A stretch of 64,000 nucleotides of DNA, taken from assembly GCA_001784555.1 (NCBI GenBank), contig MFRM01000019.1, forward strand, positions 53,619 through 117,618, given 5' to 3'. Every line of letters starts with the position of its first letter. Positions within the stretch are counted from its first letter, which is position 1. Positions 30,059 through 40,745 of the stretch are shown piece by piece. Under the pieces are notes generated by a model. It was not told the DNA's origin and did not search any database. It saw nothing but the letters and a program-made list of their open reading frames with translations. The stretch comes from Candidatus Melainabacteria bacterium RIFCSPHIGHO2_02_FULL_34_12 (GTDB lineage Bacteria; Cyanobacteriota; Vampirovibrionia; 2-02-FULL-35-15). The position numbers and the translations under genes are program-made.

Positions 30059-30937
30059 ATGAATAAATATTTTTTAATTCCATTAATCATATCCTCCTTA
30101 TTATTCAATAAGGGATTCTCTTTTAAAAAAAGTGTCTCTGATAAAATTGTAAGTTTTTTTATGTTTGTACCTGAGAAAGAACTTAAAAAGACTCCGAGTG
30201 ATTTTAATCTTATCTATGAAGAGATTGAAATAAGCTTAGATAAAAAAAATAAAATATGCGGCTGGCATATTCCTGCAGAAAAGCCGACAAAAAAAACAAT
30301 AATTTATTTACACGGAGCCAAGGGCAATCTAAGCAATTATTTGCATAATTTATCAAAACTCCACAGAACAGGTGCTGATATTTTAACTTTTGATTATCGT
30401 GGATTTGGAATGAGCAAAGGAATGGAAACAATAAAGCATTCCATAGACGATGCAGAAACTATGTATGATTATCTGGTTAAACATAAAAAAGTAAAACCTG
30501 AAGATATAAGTTTATATGGATTTTCATTTGGCGGTGCTGTAGCACTTGAGTTAGCTATGAAACGTGAAGTAAATGCAATAGTACTAGAATCTACTTTTTC
30601 GGATTTAAACAGACTCTCAGTTAGAAAATATTCTTGCTTTGTTGCTCCTCTGGTTTCAAAGAATCTACTCACCTCTGATGAGAACATAAAAAAAATAAAA
30701 GTTCCAATAATAATTTCCTATGCAGGTAATGACCAGGTCATCCCTATAGAACACAGCATGAGACTTTTTGAAGTAGCTAATGAACCTAAATTTTTATTTC
30801 AGATAAAAAACGCACAACATCAAAACATCCCGGAATATATTACACCTGAATACATTTCACTCATAAAGCAAGTGCTGATTGATGGCATTCCTAAAACCGG
30901 AATTGCAAAAGATAAGTCCCATATCCCAAGCAGCTAA
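30059..30937 (+). CDS. Alpha/beta hydrolase
   Basis: IIYLHGAKGNLSNYLHN; LYGFSFGGAVALELA. Confidence 0.88.
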   Translation: MNKYFLIPLIISSLLFNKGFSFKKSVSDKIVSFFMFVPEKELKKTPSDFNLIYEEIEISLDKKNKICGWHIPAEKPTKKTIIYLHGAKGNLSNYLHNLSKLHRTGADILTFDYRGFGMSKGMETIKHSIDDAETMYDYLVKHKKVKPEDISLYGFSFGGAVALELAMKREVNAIVLESTFSDLNRLSVRKYSCFVAPLVSKNLLTSDENIKKIKVPIIISYAGNDQVIPIEHSMRLFEVANEPKFLFQIKNAQHQNIPEYITPEYISLIKQVLIDGIPKTGIAKDKSHIPSS

Positions 30938-30991
30938 AAGACTACATTATTCTAAATTCTAAAGTTCCCAGAGAACCATCTCAATGGCTAA

Positions 30992-31309
30992 TTAATATCT
31001 GTTTCTATTTTTCTTAAAGCCACCGCCGCCACCTGAGTTGCGGAAGCCTCCTCTATCATCTGTTTTTTCTCTTGCAATACTAACATTGATAGTTCTTCCT
31101 TTTATTTCAGTTCCATTAAGTGCATCAATAGCAGACTGTGCACCATCGTCAGCATTCATTTCAACAAAACCAAAACCTCTGGAACGACCGGTATCTCTAT
31201 CAGTAATTATTCTTGCTGACAGAACTTCTCCGTATTGTTTAAACAAATCTTCCAGATCTAAGTCTGTCATTTCAAACGACAAACTTCCAACAAACAATTT
31301 CTTTGACAT
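30992..31309 (-). CDS. RRM-type glycine-rich RNA-binding protein
   Basis: KLFVGSLSFEMTDLDLEDLF..GRSRGFGFVEM RNP motifs; Gly-rich tail. Confidence 0.96.
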   Translation of the reverse strand: MSKKLFVGSLSFEMTDLDLEDLFKQYGEVLSARIITDRDTGRSRGFGFVEMNADDGAQSAIDALNGTEIKGRTINVSIAREKTDDRGGFRNSGGGGGFKKNRNRY

Positions 31310-31540
31310 ATTTATCCTTTTTTTTCCAGGTACTTGCTTGCCATTAAAATGAGGATAAAAAAAATTTAATACTCTTTTTCAGGATTACAAAGACCCGATT
31401 TTACTACCTGCTTGGTATCCAAGCTCAGTAAATATACCACACGGTTTAAATTAGTTAGCTTAATCTCTTATGATAAGGCTTAAAGTTTTTGGTTACTCAA
31501 ATATAAAATAATAATAAAACTTCTAGGTTTTAAGCGCCAA

Positions 31541-31558
31541 ACAGAGGTTTTCCTCTGT
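31541..31558. promoter_or_regulatory. Small hairpin in the long rbp/deaD divergent intergenic region
   Basis: ACAGAGG-tttt-CCTCTGT. Confidence 0.45.
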
Positions 31559-31714
31559 AATTAGGCAAAATCACTCCGCACAGATGATAAACTTAAACCC
31601 TTCTCAATTGTTTTAATGGGTACTCACAAATAAAATTAATACAAAGAATTAATAAAAATACAAGGGTCTCTATTTAAATAGTATTTAAGAACTACAAGAA
31701 GTTTAATTAAAAAT

Positions 31715-32911
31715 ATGCAGGAAAGAAAATTTAAATCTAATTATTCTTTTAACAAAAGAAGAAAAAGTTCAAATAATGGATTCTTTAAAAAGAATATAAG
31801 TGATTCCGTCGGAACAGACATATCAAAGTATGTAAGAAAGGCCATTGATATCAATAAATCTCAAGAATCTGTTCCAAAGCACCAATTCTCTGATTTTGAT
31901 ATAGATCTACGGCTTAAGAAAAATATTGCACTTAAAGGTTTTATAAAGCCAACTTTAATACAAGACCAGGCAATTCCAGAAATTTTACAAGGTAAAGATT
32001 TAATTGGAATTGCAAATACAGGAACAGGAAAAACAGCTTCATTTCTAATACCTTTGATTGAGAAGGTTATAAAAAATAGAAACGAAAAAGTTTTAATTAT
32101 ACTTCCCACAAGAGAGCTTGCATTACAAATATTAGATGAATTAAATGCATTTTCAAAATCTCTGAATATTTATTCAGCGTTATGTATTGGCGGAGCAGGC
32201 ATGGGCAGCCAAATACATGCACTAAAGAAAAATCCAAGTTTTGTAATAGGAACACCAGGCAGATTAAAAGATTTAATCGACAGAAAACTCTTAAGACTTT
32301 CTGACTTTACTAATGTAGTTCTGGACGAGGTAGACAGAATGCTTGATATGGGATTTATAAATGATATAAAACGTCTAATAGCTTTACTGCCGATAAAAAG
32401 ACAATCATTATTTTTTTCAGCAACTATTTCGAAAGAAGTTGATAATTTAATCAGGAGATTTGTAAGTAACCCTATTAAAATCTCGGTCAAATCAGGTGAT
32501 ACCGCAGATAATGTAGAGCAGGACATAGTAAAAGTAAAAGATAGAACACAAAAAATTGAAGTTCTGCATGATTTATTAATAAAAGAAGAGTTTAAAAAAG
32601 TATTGATCTTTGGCAGAACAAAAAGAGGGGTTGAGAACTTATCAAAGATGCTGCATGAAAGAGGTTTTAAAGCAGGTTCTATTCATGGCAATAAATCCCA
32701 GTCACAAAGAGAAAAAGTTTTAGGACTCTTTAAAACGAATCACCTGCAAACCCTTGTGGCAACTGATGTTGCTGCCAGAGGCTTAGACATATTGGATATA
32801 ACTCATGTTATTAATTATGACTTGCCTGCTACTTACAATGATTATATTCACAGAATAGGAAGAACTGGAAGAGCTAATAAAACCGGAAAAGCACTGACCT
32901 TTATAGGTTAG
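31715..32911 (+). CDS. DEAD-box RNA helicase
   Basis: GTGKTASFLIPL; VLDEVDRMLDMGF; SATIS; HRIGRTGRA. DEAD box reads DEVD. Confidence 0.96.
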   Translation: MQERKFKSNYSFNKRRKSSNNGFFKKNISDSVGTDISKYVRKAIDINKSQESVPKHQFSDFDIDLRLKKNIALKGFIKPTLIQDQAIPEILQGKDLIGIANTGTGKTASFLIPLIEKVIKNRNEKVLIILPTRELALQILDELNAFSKSLNIYSALCIGGAGMGSQIHALKKNPSFVIGTPGRLKDLIDRKLLRLSDFTNVVLDEVDRMLDMGFINDIKRLIALLPIKRQSLFFSATISKEVDNLIRRFVSNPIKISVKSGDTADNVEQDIVKVKDRTQKIEVLHDLLIKEEFKKVLIFGRTKRGVENLSKMLHERGFKAGSIHGNKSQSQREKVLGLFKTNHLQTLVATDVAARGLDILDITHVINYDLPATYNDYIHRIGRTGRANKTGKALTFIG

Positions 32912-32919
32912 AACACCTT

Positions 32920-34548
32920 TTAGCGTGCTTCATATAAAGTTTCAAGCTGAGCCTGGATTTCTTTATTCTCTAAGTATTCATCAAAAGTCATCTTTTTATC
33001 TATGACTCCATTTGGAGTAAACTCAATGATTCTATTGGCTACTGATTGTACCAAGCTGTGATCATGTGAGTTAATCAAAACAACTCCTTTGAACTTTTCT
33101 AATGCTCCATTCACTGAGACAATTGATTCCAGATCAAGGTGATCTGTTGGTCCATCTAGTAATAGAACATTTGCTTTACTTAGCATCATTTTTGAATACA
33201 TCAGGCGCATCTTTTCACCACCGGACAGCACATTTACTTTTTTTAGAGCATCTTCACCCCCAAATAACATACGTCCTAAAGAACCACGAAGGAATTCCAT
33301 TGATTGGTCTTCCGAAAATTGACGTAACCAATCAACTAAATTGTAATTACCCTTATCAAAAAATTTGCTGTTGTCTTTAGGTAAATAACTTAGACTAGTA
33401 GTTTGCCCCCAGGCAAATGTCCCGCTGTCTGCTTTTAGATTATTAGATAACATATCTAATAAAGCAGTTTTAGCAAAATCATATTCTCCTACGAAAGCTA
33501 CTTTTTCACCTGGAGTAACAAGCAGATCAAATCCATTTATTGCTTTTTCTCCATTGATGGATTTTGTTAAACCCTTAACGCTCAAGATCTCTTTTCCAAC
33601 ATCTCGCCCACATTCAAAACGAATATAGGGATAGCGCCTGGATGAAGGTTTTATATCATCCAGAGTAATTTTCTCTATTTGTTTTTTACGAGAAGTCGCT
33701 TGCTTTGATTTTGATGCATTTGCACTAAAACGCCGAACGAAATCTTCTAACTCTTTAATTTGATCTTCTTTTTTCTTATTTGATTCGGATAATAGCTTTC
33801 TGGCAAGCTCACTTGTTTCTTTCCAGAATTCATAATTTCCAGTGAAAAGTACAATTTGCTCATAGTCAATATCCGCTATGTGAGTACACACTTTATTTAA
33901 GAAATGACGATCGTGAGATACAACTATCACCGTAGATTTATAATTCAATAAAAATTCTTCCAACCAGGTAATTGATTTTGCATCAAGGTGATTAGTCGGT
34001 TCATCCAATAGCAATACTTCAGGATTACCAAAAAGTGCCTGTGCTAACAGCACCTTCACTTTTTGACTATCTAGCAGATCTTTCATTTTCTTATTGTGTA
34101 ATTCGTTTGAAATGTCCAATGCATTGAGTAAAATGGCAGCTTCTGCTTCAGCCTCCCATCCATTAAACCCCGCAAAATCACCTTCTAATTTGCCAAGCCT
34201 AATACCATCTTCTTCAGTAAACTCTTCTGGCGATTTTTCATAAAGTGCTTCTTTTTCTTCCATCACTTTATACAGTTCTTGATGCCCCATAAAGACCGTT
34301 TTAATCACATGGAAGTCATCATATTCAAAGTGATTTTGTTTCAAAACAGCAATTCTGTCATTTGGTCCTTTAATTACAGATCCAGTTGAAGGCGAAATCT
34401 CACCTGAAAGTATTTGAAGAAAGGTTGACTTTCCAGCACCATTTGCACCTATTATGCCGTAACAGTTATCATCAGTAAATCTGATGTTAACGTTTTCAAA
34501 TAGTTTTCTTCCACCGAAAGATAAAGAGAGATTTAAGGTTTCTATCAT
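32920..34548 (-). CDS. ABC-F family ATPase (YbiT-like)
   Basis: Two ABC domains; GANGAGKSTFLQIL; LLLDEPTNHLDAKSITWLEEFL. Confidence 0.94.
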   Translation of the reverse strand: MIETLNLSLSFGGRKLFENVNIRFTDDNCYGIIGANGAGKSTFLQILSGEISPSTGSVIKGPNDRIAVLKQNHFEYDDFHVIKTVFMGHQELYKVMEEKEALYEKSPEEFTEEDGIRLGKLEGDFAGFNGWEAEAEAAILLNALDISNELHNKKMKDLLDSQKVKVLLAQALFGNPEVLLLDEPTNHLDAKSITWLEEFLLNYKSTVIVVSHDRHFLNKVCTHIADIDYEQIVLFTGNYEFWKETSELARKLLSESNKKKEDQIKELEDFVRRFSANASKSKQATSRKKQIEKITLDDIKPSSRRYPYIRFECGRDVGKEILSVKGLTKSINGEKAINGFDLLVTPGEKVAFVGEYDFAKTALLDMLSNNLKADSGTFAWGQTTSLSYLPKDNSKFFDKGNYNLVDWLRQFSEDQSMEFLRGSLGRMLFGGEDALKKVNVLSGGEKMRLMYSKMMLSKANVLLLDGPTDHLDLESIVSVNGALEKFKGVVLINSHDHSLVQSVANRIIEFTPNGVIDKKMTFDEYLENKEIQAQLETLYEAR

Positions 34549-34656
34549 TTAAAATCCTTTAGCTGTTGAAGCGGTGCTAATCCTATCATAAATACGTCTG
34601 AAGAGTCATTTTTTTTATTTTATTATTAGTTTTTATTTGTTACTATTAAAACTGAA

Positions 34657-35907
34657 ATGAAGATTGCAATTATTGGTGGTGGTGCAGCAGGCATGATGGT
34701 CGCAGCTACTCTTCTGGAAAAAGAGATTAATGCAGAAATTTATCTGTTTGAATCAAATAACATCCTAGGCAAAAAAGTAAGTATCAGTGGCGGAGGTAGA
34801 TGTAATGTGACGACAGGAATAATTGACATGCACATTCTTCTCTCAAAATACACAAGAGGTGCAAAGTTTTTAATTCCTGCTTTTTATGCTTTTTCGCCAG
34901 ATAAAGTGATTTCCTGGTTTGAATCAAAAGGAATACCTTTAAAAGTAGAAGATGACTTAAGAGTCTTTCCAAAGTCAGATATAGGAACTGATGTTATAAA
35001 AGTCTTTGAAAAGATCTTTAAAAACAAAATATTTATTCATTTAAATGAACCTGTTATAAACTTAACCCCTCTTTCGGAAAAAGGATTTCAATTAGAAACA
35101 AAAAACAAAAGCTATAATTTCGATATCGTTATAATAACAAGCGGTGGAAATGCCTATGGACATACTGGATCTAAAGGAGATGGTTATAATTTTGCAAAAT
35201 CCTGCAATCATACAATCACTAAATTAGGTCCGTCACTAAATAGTTTCGCAGTAAAACAAGAGTGGTGTAAAACACTTGCTGGAATTAGCTTACCAAATGC
35301 AAAGCTTGAATATGTACAAAAAGATAAACCAAAAATATCCGTAAGCGGTCCTTTTCTTTTTACTCATTTTGGAATTTCAGGTCCAGTCACATTTGCACTT
35401 TCAAGTCATTTAGCTTTTGAAGAAATTTCAAAAGAAAGCCCAAAAGAAATATCATTTCTCCCGACACCAAATAGTAATTTTGATTTCTGGAATAAAGAAT
35501 TACTGGATGCCTTTTCACAATCTCCAAAGAAACAAGTCAAACATATAATTTCTAAGCATCTTCCCAAAAGATTAGCGTACGAGGTATTAGCTCTTTGTAA
35601 AGTAAACCCTGACAAAAGAGCAGGTGAAGTAAGTAAAGAAGAAAGAAAGAATATTGCAAAAGCTTCATCTGGTGAAATCAAATTAACACTAATAAGTAGA
35701 ATGAAAGGAGATGAATTTGTTACTGCTGGAGGGGTCAAACTGGATGAAATAAACAAAAATACAATGGAGTCAAAAATTACTCCGAATTTATATTTTGCCG
35801 GTGAGGTATTAGATGTAGATGGTTTAACCGGGGGCTTTAACTTACAATCTGCATGGGCTACTGGAAGGCTTGCTGGCTTAAGTATTGCAAAAAACTCAAT
35901 CAAATGA
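34657..35907 (+). CDS. HI0933-like FAD-dependent oxidoreductase
   Basis: IIGGGAAGMMVA; GKKVSISGGGRCNVT; GEVLDVDGLTGGFNLQSAWATG. Confidence 0.93.
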   Translation: MKIAIIGGGAAGMMVAATLLEKEINAEIYLFESNNILGKKVSISGGGRCNVTTGIIDMHILLSKYTRGAKFLIPAFYAFSPDKVISWFESKGIPLKVEDDLRVFPKSDIGTDVIKVFEKIFKNKIFIHLNEPVINLTPLSEKGFQLETKNKSYNFDIVIITSGGNAYGHTGSKGDGYNFAKSCNHTITKLGPSLNSFAVKQEWCKTLAGISLPNAKLEYVQKDKPKISVSGPFLFTHFGISGPVTFALSSHLAFEEISKESPKEISFLPTPNSNFDFWNKELLDAFSQSPKKQVKHIISKHLPKRLAYEVLALCKVNPDKRAGEVSKEERKNIAKASSGEIKLTLISRMKGDEFVTAGGVKLDEINKNTMESKITPNLYFAGEVLDVDGLTGGFNLQSAWATGRLAGLSIAKNSIK

Positions 35908-36185
35908 AAAAAGATAAAAATTGGCAAGTATATATAATTCAAACTAAGACTGGAAAACTTTATACCGGTATTACAACTGATATAAATAGAAGACTAAATG
36001 AACATAGAAATAAGAAAGGGGCTAAATATTTTAGACTTGAGAGTCCCCATGAAGTAGTTTTTATAGAAGTTTATAAGAATAGAGCAGAAGCGACTAAAAG
36101 AGAGCTTGAAATCAAAAGATTCAATAGAAATGAAAAACTGAAGATGATGTCTGATAGAATATTTATAAAGAATGAAAACTTATGA
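35904..36185 (+). CDS. GIY-YIG domain protein (YhbQ-like)
   Basis: WQVYIIQTKTGKLYTGITTDINRRLNEH; start reassigned to 35904. Confidence 0.9.
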   Translation: MKKDKNWQVYIIQTKTGKLYTGITTDINRRLNEHRNKKGAKYFRLESPHEVVFIEVYKNRAEATKRELEIKRFNRNEKLKMMSDRIFIKNENL

Positions 36186-37380
36186 TGTAGTTGTATGTGG
36201 TGCAGGTCCAGCAGGTTCAATAGCTGCTAGAAATGCTGCTCAACGAGGATTAAAAGTAGCTCTTATTGAAAAAGATAAACTTCCGCGCAATAAAACTTGT
36301 GGCGGTGGTATGCCAAGTACAGTTAGCAAATATTTGCAGGGACTAGATCCCTCCACTTTTGTTGAATCAAGGGTTAAGTATATGAGGCATACATGGGATT
36401 TCTCCAATCCCTCAGTTGTTCCAATTAATAGTTCGGGTCCTGAAGATCTTTCCATATGGATGGTTCAGCGTCGAATTTTTGACCATGCACTGGCAATGCA
36501 AGCTGTTGATTCAGGTGTTGAATTGCTTGATGGGTTGACAGTCTCATCTATTGAAAGAGGAAATGGTGAAATTAAAATTCGTGCCACACAAAATAACAAT
36601 GGAGCAGATTTTATAACAACATCAAAATATTTAATTGGAGCAGATGGTGCAAAAGGACAAATTGCAAAAACATGTGGCTTAAGAAATGAACGCAGAAATG
36701 CAACTGCAATAGAAGTCGAATATCCTCACGAATGGGGAAAGGGTCATCCTGAGCTAAGACCAGATATTATGCATTTAGAATACGCAATACCAGGTGGTTA
36801 TGCATGGGTATTTCCAAAAAGAGATCATTTGAATGTTGGTGCTGGAGTCGTGGATAAAAGATTTCTGAAAAATCAAACACCTCGTGAACTCATACATAAT
36901 GCTATATCTAGATATCTTCATTCCTTACAAGTTACTCATAATATAAACGATCTAGTTTTTCATGCACATCCTGTCCCTTTGTGGAATGGATGCGAACCTT
37001 TGCATACTGCTGATGGACAAATTTTACTTGTAGGTGATGCAGCAGGACTTGTAAATCCATTTTTTTGTGATGGTATTTTTAATGGGATAGTAAGTGGTTC
37101 TATTGCTGCAGAATGTGTAGCAAGCGATACAGTAGATCAATATACAGGACAAATTCATGACAAGTTTGGATCGCATTTTGATGCTTCGGAAAGATTAGGT
37201 AATTTATTTTACAGATTTTCAAGACTTCTTTTTCCAATAATTAAACGTCCCAATCATTCACACCATGCTATGGAGATGCTTTGTGGTGAGACACCACGCT
37301 TATCTAATTCATTAAAGCAAGCTGTATTTAACTGGATGTTTGGGTTTAAATCAGATAAAAAACTAAAAGCTGATATATAG
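36172..37380 (+). CDS. Geranylgeranyl reductase family FAD-dependent protein
   Basis: VVCGAGPAGSIAARNAAQRGLKVALIEKDKLPRNKTCGGG; LLVGDAAGLVNPFFCDGI. Confidence 0.9.
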   Translation: MKTYDVVVCGAGPAGSIAARNAAQRGLKVALIEKDKLPRNKTCGGGMPSTVSKYLQGLDPSTFVESRVKYMRHTWDFSNPSVVPINSSGPEDLSIWMVQRRIFDHALAMQAVDSGVELLDGLTVSSIERGNGEIKIRATQNNNGADFITTSKYLIGADGAKGQIAKTCGLRNERRNATAIEVEYPHEWGKGHPELRPDIMHLEYAIPGGYAWVFPKRDHLNVGAGVVDKRFLKNQTPRELIHNAISRYLHSLQVTHNINDLVFHAHPVPLWNGCEPLHTADGQILLVGDAAGLVNPFFCDGIFNGIVSGSIAAECVASDTVDQYTGQIHDKFGSHFDASERLGNLFYRFSRLLFPIIKRPNHSHHAMEMLCGETPRLSNSLKQAVFNWMFGFKSDKKLKADI

Positions 37381-38604
37381 TTTCGGAAACCAATCATCTA
37401 ACACTTCACTTGGAAGCCCAAGAGTTACTGGTTCTTTTTTATTACCTGAGACTAAAAGTCCTCTTTTTAAAAGTGTGGATAGTACTGTTCTTGCTTGCCT
37501 ATCTTTATAGCCAGAGATTTGTGAAGCTTTTCCTCTTTCAAATTCTCCATTTAGTACTGCATAGCGAAGTAAGGCGGTGCTACCTTTATGTAAGTCTCCA
37601 GATTTAATTTTGTCTTCAGTATATAACTCTATTCTTCTTAAAAGATTTGCAGGCTCAAGAAGTGAAGACATAAAATCTACCTGATCAATACAACACTCTA
37701 AGAAAAACTTACAAAACTTGCTAAGACCTTTTTCAGACAAATTTCCTCTCCCATCAAGATCTCCATGTCTTGGGCTATCAGCTTCAACTAACGCTGACTT
37801 ATACTCTTGCACTCTTCGAGCAAGCCCTCTAGATACAGACCAAAGACTACACCCAATTCCAATATGTTTTAAATATGAATGTGAAAGTAATCTTGCAACC
37901 CTTCCATTCCCATCATAAAAAGGATGAATCCAAAGTAGCTTGTGATGTGATGCTGCAACGGCAATAACTTGTTTTATCTTCGATAAGTTTTTAGGCTTAT
38001 ATGCCTCTTCATAACGTATCAAAAGACTCTCCAGTGATTTATATCTTGGTGCAATATGTTTACCAACCTGGACATCCCCATCTCTGAATTTTCCTGGAAT
38101 TACTTTTACGATTTTTCCAGTATCAGGATTTTTTACGACTTTAAGCTCATCAGGAAGTAACTTATAAAACTCTTTATGTATCCAGGAAACATATTCTCTT
38201 GAAACCACATTTTCTACTTTCTCTATTGTCTCCTCATCAATTTTTTTCTGTACTTCTATGTGAGACTTTGCTTCAAGCTGTAAATTTCTTTTTTCTTTAT
38301 TCTTGAAAAAATCTTCTTGAAGAGCTTTTTCTATATCTCTTGGATGCGTATGATGTCCTTCTATTAAATTGCTGTAATAGCAATTCATAGAACGAACTAA
38401 ATCACCAACACTCTTTATTACCTGTGGTTTTAGTTGTGAAGCCACTCTATTAGCCTTACTAATAAAATCAGAAACCAAGTCTTCCAATTCTTTCATGCCA
38501 CTTTCTGGCATAAGCGGTTCCATTCCTGAAATTGTGTTTAATTTGCCCATATTATTGCCGATACAAAATCTCTTATTTCTTACGATTATACCACAATAAC
38601 TCAA
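37363..38604 (-). CDS. Fic domain protein
   Basis: HPFYDGNGRVARLL catalytic motif. Confidence 0.93.
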   Translation of the reverse strand: MSYCGIIVRNKRFCIGNNMGKLNTISGMEPLMPESGMKELEDLVSDFISKANRVASQLKPQVIKSVGDLVRSMNCYYSNLIEGHHTHPRDIEKALQEDFFKNKEKRNLQLEAKSHIEVQKKIDEETIEKVENVVSREYVSWIHKEFYKLLPDELKVVKNPDTGKIVKVIPGKFRDGDVQVGKHIAPRYKSLESLLIRYEEAYKPKNLSKIKQVIAVAASHHKLLWIHPFYDGNGRVARLLSHSYLKHIGIGCSLWSVSRGLARRVQEYKSALVEADSPRHGDLDGRGNLSEKGLSKFCKFFLECCIDQVDFMSSLLEPANLLRRIELYTEDKIKSGDLHKGSTALLRYAVLNGEFERGKASQISGYKDRQARTVLSTLLKRGLLVSGNKKEPVTLGLPSEVLDDWFPKLYISF

Positions 38605-38849
38605 ACAATAACATTAGATTGCCGATAGTATTGCCGTTAGATTTGCCGATAGAATTGCTTTTGAGAATACTACTCGGTGGGTTTGGTAAATGAAGGGGGT
38701 AAGTTCTGATTGGGTTTTGGATTGGAAAGAATAGATAGCAGAGTTTAAATAAAACATTAACCCCTAGAAAGTACAAATTTAAGTTGACTCTGCAGTTGAA
38801 AACCAGTATGATTCTCTTCAAACTCCAAAGCTAGAGAAAGGTAGGTTCT

Positions 38850-39623
38850 ATGAAAAAATTTGTATGCCGAAAAGAGGAAATATATTTTGGAATATGTCTT
38901 TTAATATCCTTATTATTCTATTTCATTTGTGTTGTTTCAATTGCTGGAATTGGTATCATTTTATTTCTTGCATTCATTTCCCTAATTTCTCAAGGAATAT
39001 TCATTGGCAACCTAAGAGGCAATGGAATTCGTGTTTCTGAGAAACAATTCCCAAAAGTACATAAAATGGCAGAAGAGCTTTACGGTCAACTTGAACTTAA
39101 AGAGGCACCAGCGATATTTATATTACAAGCCGGTGGTTGGCTAAATGCTTTTGCTACAAAATTTCTTAAGGGGAATTTTGTAGTTATATTCTCTGACATT
39201 CTTGAATTAGCCTATGAAAAAGGTGATGATGCACTTACTTTTGTGCTCTGCCACGAACTAGCACATATAAAACGCAATCACACAATATGGCACATATTAC
39301 TATTTCCCTCTTTTCTGATTCCATTTTTAGGGAAAGCTTATTCTAGGGCTTGTGAATATACCTGCGATAACATTGCTGCTCATTTTCAACCAAAGGGTGC
39401 GGTTCCTGGATTATTAGTTTTAGCTGCAGGAAAAAAACTTTATAAAGAGGTAGATCTAATAAATTTCAGGAAACAGCTTGATATTGATGGAGGATTTTGG
39501 TATTGGTTTTCAGAAATTCTTTCAACTCACCCACACCTTTCTAGTAGACTTAGCAATGTAGGATTACAAGGGAATGTCCTATTTTCAGATTACACAACAA
39601 TTGAAAAACCAGTAAGTGTTTAA
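38850..39623 (+). CDS. M48-family metalloprotease
   Basis: FVLCHELAHIKRNH HExxH; multiple TM segments. Confidence 0.88.
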   Translation: MKKFVCRKEEIYFGICLLISLLFYFICVVSIAGIGIILFLAFISLISQGIFIGNLRGNGIRVSEKQFPKVHKMAEELYGQLELKEAPAIFILQAGGWLNAFATKFLKGNFVVIFSDILELAYEKGDDALTFVLCHELAHIKRNHTIWHILLFPSFLIPFLGKAYSRACEYTCDNIAAHFQPKGAVPGLLVLAAGKKLYKEVDLINFRKQLDIDGGFWYWFSEILSTHPHLSSRLSNVGLQGNVLFSDYTTIEKPVSV

Positions 39624-39735
39624 TTATTAGCTACACCACTACATCTCTTTAACTATTTCATCTAAGAATTATTAATTGTCCCTGCGTTGTTTTCAAATCT
39701 AAATGTCCTAAATAATATTAATCGGTTTGCCAGAA

Positions 39736-40617
39736 CTAGGTTTTAATTGATTCAACAGCTCTATCAAAAGTTCTAACAGCATCATTAAAAATAAATTTTT
39801 GATCTCTTGGTGTACCAGCTATAGATGCATGTCCGCCTGCATCTTGTCCAAATAATTCTCTTAAAATCTCAATTGCTGTTTTCCCTTTTGGAGGATCTGC
39901 AAAAGATAGAGTTATTTTCCCTTTGCTCGGTTTAAAAGTAACAACTACTTTAGCAATATCACCATTAGGTGTTGAATATAAATGATTCACATCTTTATCA
40001 GACTCACGTAGTATTACTCCACCCTTAAAATCTTTAAAACTCGATTTGTTTAATTCATCCTGACCAGCCCTAAAGTCATCTCCTGCAATTAAAAGTTCTG
40101 AATTACCACCAACAATTCTTTCTATCGTATCCAATCCATTATTAACATTGTCAGTAATTACAGAGATCGAGCCATCTTGACTTGGAAAAACTCTGTTTTT
40201 ACTATCCCATCCAAGAAATGCATACAATCTACGGGTATCTTCATCAGTTGCACTAGCAAGTTTAATTTTATGTAATCCACTTAAGTCATAAAACTCAGCA
40301 AGTCTCCAGAAAGTATCTGCATCAGGCTTGCGTTCTAACACAGCACCAGCACCTGCAAGCGAATCTAGATCTACATGACTTAACCCAACATCACCTTCAA
40401 AAGGATTACCACTTATTCTTGCAAAACCATTTGGATAAGAACATGGAGCAGGTTGACCAGCTCTTGGTCCATGATGAGCCATTGTAAAATGAGAACCTTC
40501 AACAACCTCATCTCCATACTCAGCTTCTATAGTGCCTGTGGGTCTCCCACTACTTAAGAGAGCCTGGCGTAAATTATTTGCATTTGAGCTTAATAAAAAC
40601 CTAATATTCATTCCCAT
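39736..40617 (-). CDS. Divergent DHH/DHHA1-like phosphoesterase (tentative)
   Basis: MAHHGPRAG, SHVDLDSLAGAG and GGHASIAG resemble DHH and DHHA1 motifs. Confidence 0.5.
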   Translation of the reverse strand: MGMNIRFLLSSNANNLRQALLSSGRPTGTIEAEYGDEVVEGSHFTMAHHGPRAGQPAPCSYPNGFARISGNPFEGDVGLSHVDLDSLAGAGAVLERKPDADTFWRLAEFYDLSGLHKIKLASATDEDTRRLYAFLGWDSKNRVFPSQDGSISVITDNVNNGLDTIERIVGGNSELLIAGDDFRAGQDELNKSSFKDFKGGVILRESDKDVNHLYSTPNGDIAKVVVTFKPSKGKITLSFADPPKGKTAIEILRELFGQDAGGHASIAGTPRDQKFIFNDAVRTFDRAVESIKT

Positions 40618-40745
40618 ATTTTTATTCGCTTAAACATTCGGAGCGGGTTAGACGATTATCGAACTTACTTAAGAGACAATTCAACAGATCTTTAATCTTA
40701 TGATACTCTTGGTTACAGTTTTTATTAGACTATTAATCTATAATA

